5,373 nucleotides of DNA, taken from NCBI GenBank assembly GCA_009827205.1, contig WUAK01000205.1, positions 1 to 5,373 of the forward strand. Direction: 5' to 3'. The notes beneath the pieces were generated by a model. It saw only the letters and a list, made by a program, of their open reading frames with translations, had not been told where the DNA came from and searched no databases. The position numbers were made by a program, and so were the translations under genes. Positions 1-5,373 of the stretch are shown piece by piece. How positions within the stretch are numbered: position 1 is the first letter of the stretch; each line of letters begins with the position of its first letter. Origin of the DNA: Phycisphaeraceae bacterium (GTDB taxonomy: Bacteria; Planctomycetota; Phycisphaerae; Phycisphaerales; UBA1924).

Positions 1-2
1 GC

Positions 3-428
3 GTCGGCTTTGGTATAGGGCCTGCATTTGCGTGGAACATCTTCGATGGCGGACGTGAGCGGAACGGGGTGAGAGCTCAAGAAGCTTCGGCAGACATCGC
101 AGCCATCCAATATCGGGCCACAGTTCTGAGTGCTCTTGAGAGTGTCGAAAGCGCGATGTTTCGTCACGCACGTCAGATTGAGAGAACTGCTGCCTTGGAG
201 CGGGCAGCGACTGCTGCGGGCCAGTCGGCTGACTTATCCCGCCAGTTGTATCTCGAGGGAAGGAGCGATTTTCAGAACGTACTTGACAGCGAACGTCAGC
301 TCTTTGCAGCCCAAGACAATCTGATTCTCAGTCAGTCCGAGGTCACGACGACGTACATTACGCTGCAGCGTTCGCTAGGGGGTGGGTGGTCATTGCCTGA
401 ACAAGAAGTTGAATCCTCCGATGACTAA
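3..428 (+). CDS. Outer-membrane efflux factor (TolC/OprM/NodT type), C-terminal 141 residues
   Basis: The gene is open at the left window edge; the first whole codon is at base 3 and TAA is at 426-428. The visible part begins VGFGIGPAFAWNIFDGGR, the usual family pattern in which a beta-strand (FxWxIFDGGR) leads into the second helical hairpin. A long, charged, Ala/Glu/Arg-rich helical stretch with heptad character follows. Next comes YLEGRSDFQNVLDSERQLFAA, matching the family consensus Y.xG..dfl.VLdaqr.L. The end is LQRSLGGGW, also a family hallmark. Such proteins form trimeric outer-membrane and periplasmic tunnels that work with an inner-membrane pump (RND, ABC or MFS) and an adaptor, exporting drugs, metals or metabolites. 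The substrate cannot be told from this fragment. Pump and adaptor genes would be expected upstream, outside the window. The stop overlaps the next gene. In-frame GTG at 69 is an internal codon, not the start. Confidence 0.93.
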   Translation, partial: VGFGIGPAFAWNIFDGGRERNGVRAQEASADIAAIQYRATVLSALESVESAMFRHARQIERTAALERAATAAGQSADLSRQLYLEGRSDFQNVLDSERQLFAAQDNLILSQSEVTTTYITLQRSLGGGWSLPEQEVESSDD

Positions 429-1152
429 GAGGGCTGATCTATTGCGCCCACTTCCCCCGATTCTGGCCCACGGGAGCCTGGGCATTGTGATTGCGCATGT
501 ACTTGTTTCTGGATATGCAATGGAGGATCCAACTTCAAAGATAGCAATTTGCACGCAAGCTGTTTTCTATCTGATCATGGCTCTGATTCTGTTTGGTGTA
601 CATAGCAGTCGATTTGAGTTCGTGGTATGCATCGTGCTCGTCGGATCGGCAACGCTTGCAAGATTGTTCTCATCTCCGGATGCTCAGATCGTCCAGGCGG
701 CCGCGGATCTTGCTCTTGTTGCGGGCGGTTCGCTTGTGCTCATCAAGGCGATCCAGCGAATGCTACAAACCTTGGTAGTTACGCCTGCGTTGATCAGTGC
801 CGCAATTACTGTGTATCTCCTATCCGGAGTACTTTGGACAATTGGATTCCATGCGCTCGAGACTATTCAGCCAGGTTCATTTGTCAGTTCTGGGAGTTCG
901 ACTCCTATGAGTGCTGGCGAGCTATCGTACTTCAGCTTTGTGACTCTCACGACACTCGGCTATGGAGACATCAGTGCAACAACACCAGTTGCGAGATCGC
1001 TCGCAACACTCGAGGCTGTATTCGGCCAAGTCTTTCTTGTTGTGCTCCTTGGGAGGCTCGTATCCCTCCACATCGCCCATGGACACAAATCGCGTGCTGG
1101 AGATCTCAAGGTAGTGAGTTCTGATCGCAACCTACAAGATATGGAGACCTGA
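421..1152 (+). CDS. Potassium channel protein (Ion_trans_2 pore), six predicted membrane helices
   Basis: This 243-residue inner-membrane protein probably conducts K+. The selectivity filter is unmistakable: TLTTLGYGD at residues 175-183 (TxxTxGYGD). It lies between an outer helix (about 119-145) and an inner helix (about 190-217). Four further hydrophobic segments precede the pore, at about 13-33, 40-60, 65-82 and 88-110, giving a 6TM-plus-P-loop layout. No regularly spaced Arg/Lys S4 pattern is seen, so voltage sensing is unlikely. No RCK/TrkA-N or cyclic-nucleotide domain follows; the cytoplasmic tail is only about 26 residues. I chose ATG at 421 because it overlaps the upstream stop (ATGACTAA). 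An in-frame GTG at 382 would add 13 residues, but they lie entirely inside the efflux gene. No clear Shine-Dalgarno is placed for 421, so translational coupling is likely. The channel identity is firm; the gating stimulus is unknown. Confidence 0.9.
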   Translation: MTKRADLLRPLPPILAHGSLGIVIAHVLVSGYAMEDPTSKIAICTQAVFYLIMALILFGVHSSRFEFVVCIVLVGSATLARLFSSPDAQIVQAAADLALVAGGSLVLIKAIQRMLQTLVVTPALISAAITVYLLSGVLWTIGFHALETIQPGSFVSSGSSTPMSAGELSYFSFVTLTTLGYGDISATTPVARSLATLEAVFGQVFLVVLLGRLVSLHIAHGHKSRAGDLKVVSSDRNLQDMET

Positions 1153-1157
1153 AGGAG
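1152..1157 (+). promoter_or_regulatory. Shine-Dalgarno AAGGAG of the SDR gene
   Basis: AAGGAG ends 5 nt before ATG 1163 and overlaps the last base of the channel stop codon (1150-1152). It is the clearest ribosome-binding site in the window and fixes the SDR start. Confidence 0.75.
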
Positions 1158-1162
1158 TCACG

Positions 1163-2062
1163 ATGAGTCAATCAGAGCAGAAATTGGATCAATCTCTCGC
1201 AGTAATCACTGGTGCAGTCAGTGGCATTGGAGCTTCATTAGCTGAACTTCTCGCTTCACGCGGATGGCGGCTCGTCTTGCTGAATCGGAGTGCCGAGCGA
1301 ACGCAGCCCTTGCTGGCACGCCTTAAAGCAATCAACCCTAATGGATCATTCAATATCATGGAGGTCGACCTGACTGATTATTCGCGGCTTCACGCAGTTG
1401 CAGAGCAAGTCACTGAGCGGTTTGGGTCGATCGATGCGCTGTTCAACAATGCGGGAGTCCTCAGCGACAACCTCGTTCTATCTGCAAATGGTAACGAGGT
1501 GCAGTTTGAAGTGAATACGATCGCGCCGTATCTGTTGACTCGTGCACTCAGGCCGGCGCTCAAGCAAGCGGCTGAGGACAGAGGCCACGCCGTGGTCGTT
1601 ACGCCTGCCACTTCGGTTCTCAAGTCTCAAAAGGCTCTTGATATCGATAATCTACGACGTGGTGTGAAAGGCGGTCTCAACGGGGCTTATGCCCAGTCAA
1701 AGCTCGCGTTTGCTGCTTTGAACACACAGCTCGCGGAAGAGTATCGGGACGACGGTATCGAGTGCTTTGCTGTTGATCCTGGCATCAACCGCACTGGTAT
1801 GACGACTGGCAGTGGTGCGCCTCTTCCAGTACGACTCCTGTGGCGTCTGCTACCGAAGCCATCAGCTGGTGCTGCACGACTCGCCGCGATGCTTGACGAT
1901 GAGTGGCGAGGGCAATCTGGCAGCCTAGTCATGGGCGGTAAAAAACGACCGATTCCGGGAGGTGCCGATTCGCCGCAGGTGATCAGTGAACTACTCAACA
2001 TAATCGATAAAGCGTTGGCTGAATCAACGGTTAGCAGTAGTAACCAAGAGGATGCTGGATGA
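1163..2062 (+). CDS. Short-chain dehydrogenase/reductase (classical SDR, retinol-dehydrogenase-like)
   Basis: This is a cytoplasmic NAD(P)(H)-dependent oxidoreductase of 299 residues with a Rossmann fold. Visible motifs are TGAVSGIG (16-23) for the dinucleotide, N41-R42 after strand beta-2, NNAG (95-98), N118 in FEVNTIAPYLL, YAQSK (176-180) with catalytic Tyr176 and Lys180, and DPG (205-207) followed by T211. Arg42 at the end of beta-2 suggests NADP(H) rather than NAD(H). Between the serine region and Tyr176 there are about 25 residues instead of the usual 12-13, as in retinol-dehydrogenase/WWOX-like SDRs. The serine region reads VVVTPATSVL, not the usual VVNVSSxA, so S151 is only a candidate catalytic serine. 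The substrate is not predictable; lipid, retinoid-like or quinone carbonyls are all possible. The gene starts 10 nt after the channel stop behind a strong Shine-Dalgarno, implying one operon. Its end overlaps a 36-codon frame by ATGA. Confidence 0.92.
   Translation: MSQSEQKLDQSLAVITGAVSGIGASLAELLASRGWRLVLLNRSAERTQPLLARLKAINPNGSFNIMEVDLTDYSRLHAVAEQVTERFGSIDALFNNAGVLSDNLVLSANGNEVQFEVNTIAPYLLTRALRPALKQAAEDRGHAVVVTPATSVLKSQKALDIDNLRRGVKGGLNGAYAQSKLAFAALNTQLAEEYRDDGIECFAVDPGINRTGMTTGSGAPLPVRLLWRLLPKPSAGAARLAAMLDDEWRGQSGSLVMGGKKRPIPGGADSPQVISELLNIIDKALAESTVSSSNQEDAG
2046..2052 (+). promoter_or_regulatory. Possible Shine-Dalgarno AAGAGGA for the 36-codon frame
   Basis: This purine-rich stretch lies inside the SDR 3' end and stops 6 nt before ATG 2059. 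The spacing is right for initiation. It also encodes part of the SDR tail (NQEDAG), so it may be there by chance. Confidence 0.35.
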
Positions 2063-2169
2063 GTTCTACTTACCTACTTTGGAGAGTTCGTGTGCCTGCG
2101 CAGAGCGCACCAAAGTTTCGTTTCAGATGCTTTAGGCGTACTCTTCACGTGCTTCGGTTGATGACATGA
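2059..2169 (+). CDS. Putative small basic protein or coupling peptide, 36 aa
   Basis: ATG at 2059 overlaps the SDR stop as ATGA (2059-2062). The TGA at 2167-2169 overlaps the phosphatase ATG as a second ATGA (2166-2169). The frame therefore fills the whole space between the two genes exactly. The product begins MSSTYLLWRVRVPAQ; it has seven Arg, one Lys, one His and no Asp or Glu, so it would be strongly cationic. A Shine-Dalgarno-like AAGAGGA sits 6 nt before its ATG, whereas the phosphatase ATG has none that I can see. A plausible role is to carry ribosomes from the SDR to the phosphatase by termination-reinitiation, with or without a functional peptide. Against a real gene: it is short, I recognise no family, and it uses AGA/AGG arginine codons that are less common in the neighbours. 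A chance frame is a real possibility. Confidence 0.33.
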   Translation: MSSTYLLWRVRVPAQSAPKFRFRCFRRTLHVLRLMT

Positions 2170-3554
2170 GCCCACCGGAATCCACACCACTTGTTACTAC
2201 GATGAACGACGCCGTTCGATTTCGGACTGCGACCGTGCTCGTACTGCTCATTGCAACAGCTGTAGTCAACGGCATCCGACTCAGCACAGCGGGTGATCAG
2301 TCTGCATCTGAGGTGCCGATGGGCGTGCCAATCGTCATGGGGCTGCTGGTGCTCTACGAAGCGGCAGTACTTGTGTGGCTTACGCGTGGTCGGAATCATC
2401 TAACTCCATTGCCAACTACTTGGATTTACGGAAATGCGCTTTTTGAGACCGCAGCGCCGACCGCTCTTGCATTTTCAGTAGGAAGTTCGCAAGGCATTAT
2501 GCTACAGGGCGCTGCAATGGGTCCGTCAGCTCACCTCTACGGAATATTTATCGTTCTGAGCGTACTCCATGTCAGGGTGCTCGTGTCTCTGTTTGCTGGT
2601 CTTACCTCTGCTTTGGGTCTTGCAGCGGTTGTAACTACCTCGATCTTAACAGAAGGGGAGGGTGCGAGTGAAGTGCTTGGAATACCTCGGTCACTTGAGA
2701 CTTTCTCTGTAGTTGTTCTACTTCTAACCGGTGCAGCGGCGGCTCTCGTTGCACTACGAATGCGACGATACCTCAAAACCGCGGCAGTCGAGGCAGCACG
2801 GAGGATGCAAGCGGAGCAAGAGTTGCAGGCTGCGGCGATGATTCAGCAAAGCCTAATGCCCAGTGCCTCGCCGCTCATACCTGGGTTTGAGATCACAGGA
2901 TGGAATAGGCCAGCAGACGAAACTGGAGGTGACTATTTCGACTGGGTACAGCTTGATGATGGTCGACTCGCGGTGTGCATAGCCGATGTCACAGGGCACG
3001 GACTCGGACCGGCGATGATTACTTGTTTCTGCCGCGCATATGCGCGTACCGCTCTTCGACTTGAGGGGAGGGTTACCGCTGCGATGAGACGTCTAAATAG
3101 TGAGTTACTTCATGATCTTGGAGATGGTAGATTTGTCACGTTCGCCACAGTCATTCTTTCACCTGATGATCCAATGGTGCTCTCGACATCTGCCGGCCAC
3201 GGTCCACAGCTAATTTTCCGACATTCAGAGTGTGAAGTTGAAAGCTTTGGAGCAGATCTACTTCCGCTTGGCATCATTGAAACGGGCGAAGAATGCGAAG
3301 CAATAACACACAACCTCAACCATGGCGACGTCTTTCTACTCGTTACGGACGGTTTTTTCGAGTGGGCAAATCCCTTCGGCGAGCAGTATGGTACAAAGAG
3401 ACTTAGTGCATCATTGCGAGCCCACGGACACAAAGGCGGCGACGAACTCATACGTGGTTTGCTCAATGACCTCGAATCCTTTGTTCAGGAAACTCCCCAG
3501 CCCGACGATCTGACCATTGTCGTAATTCGACGTACTACGGCGGAAGATCGCTGA
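2166..3554 (+). CDS. Membrane-anchored PP2C-type Ser/Thr phosphatase (SpoIIE/RsbU family)
   Basis: This 462-residue protein has two parts. The N-terminal 200 residues are hydrophobic, with about six membrane segments near 21-37, 52-72, 90-106, 111-135, 136-160 and 178-198. A charged, likely coiled-coil linker follows (about 199-228), and then a SpoIIE phosphatase domain from AAAMIQQSLMP (222-232) to the end. Metal-binding and signature residues are present: GGDYFD (254-259, D256), ADVTGHGLGPA (273-283, D274), SAGHGP (342-347), TDGFFE (394-399, D395) and PDDLT (446-450, D447/D448), so it should be catalytically active. Relatives dephosphorylate anti-sigma-factor antagonists (STAS proteins) in partner-switching pathways; no such partner is encoded here. 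No HAMP, PAS, GAF or receiver domain is visible, so the membrane part is probably the sensor. ATG 2166 opens the frame and overlaps the preceding small frame. ATG 2202 (residue 13) is an alternative start; neither has a clear Shine-Dalgarno. Confidence 0.9.
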   Translation: MSPPESTPLVTTMNDAVRFRTATVLVLLIATAVVNGIRLSTAGDQSASEVPMGVPIVMGLLVLYEAAVLVWLTRGRNHLTPLPTTWIYGNALFETAAPTALAFSVGSSQGIMLQGAAMGPSAHLYGIFIVLSVLHVRVLVSLFAGLTSALGLAAVVTTSILTEGEGASEVLGIPRSLETFSVVVLLLTGAAAALVALRMRRYLKTAAVEAARRMQAEQELQAAAMIQQSLMPSASPLIPGFEITGWNRPADETGGDYFDWVQLDDGRLAVCIADVTGHGLGPAMITCFCRAYARTALRLEGRVTAAMRRLNSELLHDLGDGRFVTFATVILSPDDPMVLSTSAGHGPQLIFRHSECEVESFGADLLPLGIIETGEECEAITHNLNHGDVFLLVTDGFFEWANPFGEQYGTKRLSASLRAHGHKGGDELIRGLLNDLESFVQETPQPDDLTIVVIRRTTAEDR

Positions 3555-3575
3555 GATCCATGTGTTAAGATTGAT

Positions 3576-3603
3576 GACTTGAACACCACACTTGACGCAA
3601 GTC
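3576..3603 (+). promoter_or_regulatory. Inverted repeat in the phosphatase-NDH-2 spacer; weak promoter or terminator candidate
   Basis: The 104-nt spacer 3555-3658 has no gene. It holds GACTTG (3576-3581) and its complement CAAGTC (3598-3603) around a 16-nt loop, with TTTTT at 3611-3615. As a terminator this is weak: six pairs, a large loop and T's 7 nt away. TTGACG at 3592-3597 resembles a -35 box, but the best-placed -10 (around 3614-3620) is poor. The spacer length suggests that NDH-2 has its own control, and these are the only elements I can point to. Confidence 0.22.
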
Positions 3604-3658
3604 CTGGAGATTTTTCGATCGCCATCCTGGTACATTTCATAGCATTTAGAGTTAGAAT

Positions 3659-5005
3659 ATGACAACAGCGAGTGTTGAGAGATCAATTACAGATCAGGCT
3701 GTTCAGCGCAGAGTGATCATCATTGGAGGCGGCTTTGCAGGCGTTGCAGTAGCAAAGTCACTCAAGGGGATCAACGCTGAAGTTGTATTGATCGACAAAC
3801 AGAATCATCACGTCTTTCAGCCATTACTGTATCAAGTTGCGACGGCATCACTGTCACCAGCCAACATCAGTCAACCGATTCGTACTGTGTTGCCTCGATC
3901 AGCGGGGTGTCAGGTTGTGCTCGCAGATGTGAAATCTATTGATCCTGATCGTCAGCGTGTATTCGTTGATGGTGGTTCTGTTCCCTATGACTATCTGGTG
4001 ATTGCAGCTGGAGCAAGTCATGACTACTTTGGCAATGATGATTGGGAATCGATTGCTCCTGGGCTAAAGACGCTTGCGGATGCCACAGAGATCCGGCGTA
4101 GAGTGCTGCTTGCATTCGAGTCAGCAGAGCATGAAGCAGATGAAGAGTCTCGTAGTGCTGCGCTCACGTTTGCTGTTGTTGGAGCAGGTCCCACAGGAGT
4201 TGAGCTCGCGGGTGCGATTAAGTCGATTGCGAGTAAGACGCTCCCAAGCGAGTATCGCAATATCGATACGAAGACCGCACGAGTCCTTCTCTTTGAAGGC
4301 GGCCCATGTGTGTTGCCAGGATTCCCGGAGAAGTTGTCACAGCGTGCGATGCAGGATCTTAAGCGGCTCGGTGTTGAGGTTCGTATCAACTCCCGGGTCG
4401 AAGATGTGACCTCTGATGGAGTCACGGTGAACGATACTCTGATTCCTGCCCAGAACGTTTTCTGGGCAGCAGGTGTGAAGGCATCGCCATTAAATACCGC
4501 ATTTAAATCACATTGCGACCGAGCTGGTCGGGTTCGGGTTCACTCAGACTTGAGTGTTCCTGGCTATTCAAATGTGTTCGTTGTAGGAGATGCTGCGGCT
4601 TTTGTTCCTGTAGGTGATACCTCGCCGCTTCCAGGTGTGGCACAAGTTGCGATGCAGATGGGGCGATACTCTGGGCAAGTCATCCGTGAAGAACTCACGA
4701 GAGGTGAGTCGAAGAGGCGCAAGACGGAGTTCAAATACAAAGACAAAGGGTCGATGGCCATCATCGGAAAGAATCGAGCAGTTGCGTTTGTTGGTGGATT
4801 CCAGTTCACGGGCTTCATCGCTTGGGTGCTCTGGGCGGTCGTGCACATCGCATTCCTTGTCGGCTTTCGAAATCGACTCAGAGTCATGTTCAACTGGGCG
4901 ATCCAGTGGCTTCTCGATAGTCACGATGCAAGACTGATCGTTGGTGAAAACACACTCAGGATTGTCCAGCCAGCTGGCGAGGGTGTTGAGGTTGATCCCG
5001 ACTAG
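3659..5005 (+). CDS. ndh: Type II NADH:quinone oxidoreductase (NDH-2), FAD-dependent
   Basis: This 448-residue flavoprotein passes electrons from NADH to membrane quinone without pumping protons. It has two dinucleotide-binding folds. The FAD site is IIGGGFAG (21-28), with D46 at the end of beta-2. The NADH site is VVGAGPTGVELAG (173-185), with E213 at the end of its beta-2, favouring NADH over NADPH. HHVFQPLLYQVATA (50-63) is a strongly conserved NDH-2 stretch. VVGDAAA (308-314) is the second FAD contact, and AQVAMQ (328-333) is the quinone-site AQxAxQ motif. The C-terminal part contains a hydrophobic stretch (about 383-403) and a Trp-rich helix (about 404-420), both likely used for membrane association. 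Length and motif order fit the family well. ATG 3659 precedes the FAD motif by the usual short leader; only a weak GAG lies upstream as a ribosome site. The gene is separated from the phosphatase by 104 nt and followed by a hairpin. Confidence 0.94.
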   Translation: MTTASVERSITDQAVQRRVIIIGGGFAGVAVAKSLKGINAEVVLIDKQNHHVFQPLLYQVATASLSPANISQPIRTVLPRSAGCQVVLADVKSIDPDRQRVFVDGGSVPYDYLVIAAGASHDYFGNDDWESIAPGLKTLADATEIRRRVLLAFESAEHEADEESRSAALTFAVVGAGPTGVELAGAIKSIASKTLPSEYRNIDTKTARVLLFEGGPCVLPGFPEKLSQRAMQDLKRLGVEVRINSRVEDVTSDGVTVNDTLIPAQNVFWAAGVKASPLNTAFKSHCDRAGRVRVHSDLSVPGYSNVFVVGDAAAFVPVGDTSPLPGVAQVAMQMGRYSGQVIREELTRGESKRRKTEFKYKDKGSMAIIGKNRAVAFVGGFQFTGFIAWVLWAVVHIAFLVGFRNRLRVMFNWAIQWLLDSHDARLIVGENTLRIVQPAGEGVEVDPD

Positions 5006-5041
5006 AGATGCAGTGGGTGCGGTTCAGTGATGGCGTAAAAT

Positions 5042-5068
5042 AGTCTCATCATACGGACGGATGAGGCT
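5042..5068 (+). terminator. Hairpin after NDH-2, likely terminator
   Basis: AGTCTCATC (5042-5050) can pair with GATGAGGCT (5060-5068) around a 9-nt loop, giving nine pairs of which one is G-U. It begins 37 nt after the NDH-2 stop, a typical terminator position. There is no T run on the + side, so efficient intrinsic termination of NDH-2 mRNA is uncertain. Read on the - strand, the stem (six pairs, one mismatch, two pairs) is followed by ATTTTA, so it could also stop transcription coming from the transposase. It may be bidirectional. Confidence 0.45.
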
Positions 5069-5131
5069 TACTGAAGTCGTAGGGTCCAAAAATTCAGTCG
5101 AGATCAAGTTGAGGTGTTTTCAACGGGTTGC

Positions 5132-5151
5132 GATGACTTCGGATCGTCATC
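5132..5151. repeat. Short perfect inverted repeat between NDH-2 and the transposase
   Basis: GATGAC (5132-5137) and GTCATC (5146-5151) form a 6-bp palindromic stem with an 8-nt loop. It lies about 54 nt beyond the transposase stop on the - strand. It could be part of the element's end region, a protein-binding site or chance. No T run follows on either strand. The rest of 5006-5204 shows no reading frame I would support. Confidence 0.3.
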
Positions 5152-5204
5152 TGCGCACGAAAATATCTGTGGATCGGGGTTGGATTGTCAGAAAGAGTGG
5201 GGCT

Positions 5205-5373
5205 TCAAGCGGCTCTGCGGTATGAGCGGATCAGTCCGCCGAGCTTCTCGTCACAGACAATCTCACCATCCATGTTCATCGGTGATGATCTTGAGGTGAG
5301 TAGCTCATTGTTGAGCCCTTGGTGTGGTCGGTCCCGGTTGTAGTGATCGATGTATGCGTCAATGGCGTGCCTT
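5205..5373 (-). CDS. Integrase-core (DDE) transposase, C-terminal 55 residues
   Basis: On the - strand the frame enters from the right edge (last whole codon 5372-5370) and stops with TGA at 5207-5205. It reads RHAIDAYIDHYNRDRPHQGL, then NNELLTSRSSPMNMDGEIVC, then DEKLGGLIRSYRRAA. The YIDHYNRDRPHQGL block is the hallmark end of the rve/integrase catalytic domain of IS3/IS481-like transposases. It follows the third catalytic acidic residue, which lies outside the window, as do the other two. The GEIVC-EKLGGLIRSYRRAA tail resembles planctomycete integrase-core proteins as I remember them. The visible part has no frameshift or internal stop, so the copy may be intact. It is convergent with NDH-2, leaving 199 nt between the stops. 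The overlapping + strand frame in this area is a shadow. The exact IS family and whether the element is complete cannot be decided here. Confidence 0.85.
   Translation of the reverse strand, partial: RHAIDAYIDHYNRDRPHQGLNNELLTSRSSPMNMDGEIVCDEKLGGLIRSYRRAA
5205..5373 (-). mobile_element. Insertion sequence, one end within the window (boundary not resolved)
   Basis: The transposase fragment implies an insertion element entering from the right. Its 3' terminal repeat should lie somewhere in 5006-5204. TGT triplets that could open an IS3/IS481-type end occur at 5115 (TGTTTTCAACGG) and 5169 (TGTGGATCGGGG). With the other end missing, no inverted repeat or target duplication can be matched, so only the coding part is marked. 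Confidence 0.55.

Noticed and set aside
627..1124. A long alternative + frame (165 codons) inside the channel gene
   Set aside because: It is a shadow of the channel reading frame; its translation is rich in Cys/Arg/Ser with no domain, while the channel frame carries the K+ filter.
2063..2165. A promoter for the phosphatase in the SDR-phosphatase junction
   Set aside because: No pair of hexamers with suitable spacing was seen, and the overlapping small frame suggests coupling instead.
3592..3620. TTGACG as the -35 of an ndh promoter
   Set aside because: No acceptable -10 hexamer is found 16-18 nt downstream, so I do not call it a promoter by itself; it is mentioned only within the spacer entry.
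3653..3658. TAGAAT as a -10 box just before ATG 3659
   Set aside because: It abuts the start codon, so transcription would begin inside the coding region, and no matching -35 is seen.
3411..3686. A - strand frame crossing the phosphatase-NDH-2 spacer with a CVKCG motif that looks slightly like a zinc ribbon
   Set aside because: It overlaps the conserved ends of two strong genes and has only one CxxC pair plus one lone Cys. It matches no family I know and is most likely a chance frame.
4024..4924. Several long - and + frames inside the NDH-2 gene
   Set aside because: They lie entirely within a gene with complete NDH-2 motifs, and their translations have low-complexity Ser/Arg composition.
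5114..5299. A + strand frame of 61 codons near the right end
   Set aside because: Its second half lies antisense to the clear transposase C-terminus, and its product has no recognisable features.

Overview
The window carries four complete protein genes, two genes cut by its edges and one plausible very small gene. Base composition is close to even G+C. Nothing in it identifies the host outright. The integrase-type transposase at the right edge has a C-terminal tail (LGGLIRSYRRAA, preceded by YNRDRPHQGL) like those I recall from marine Planctomycetes. A membrane-tethered SpoIIE/RsbU-type phosphatase also fits a planctomycete or similar Gram-negative environmental bacterium. The outer-membrane efflux component shows that the cell has an outer membrane. 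The lineage is an inference only.

Layout. Bases 3-428 (+) encode the C-terminal end of a TolC/OprM-type outer-membrane factor, which starts upstream. Its stop overlaps the start of a potassium channel gene (421-1152, +) by 8 nt. Ten nucleotides later, behind a good Shine-Dalgarno, is a short-chain dehydrogenase/reductase (1163-2062, +). A 36-codon reading frame (2059-2169, +) then joins the SDR stop to the start of the phosphatase gene (2166-3554, +), with a 4-nt ATGA overlap at each end. After a 104-nt spacer comes a type II NADH:quinone oxidoreductase (3659-5005, +). A hairpin at 5042-5068 probably ends that transcript. Bases 5205-5373 (-) hold the C-terminal part of an integrase-core transposase that enters from the right.

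How the genes may work together. The overlaps and tight spacing suggest one transcription unit from the efflux gene through the channel and SDR, probably extending through the small frame into the phosphatase. The products are mostly envelope-linked: an outer-membrane tunnel, a K+ channel, a membrane-anchored Ser/Thr phosphatase and a membrane-associated respiratory dehydrogenase. An envelope-stress or ion/energy-homeostasis theme is possible, but the sequence does not prove it. NDH-2 is separated by a spacer and may have its own promoter. No CRISPR, tRNA, rRNA or clearly novel defence system was seen. The least expected item is the 36-codon frame bridging the SDR and phosphatase genes.
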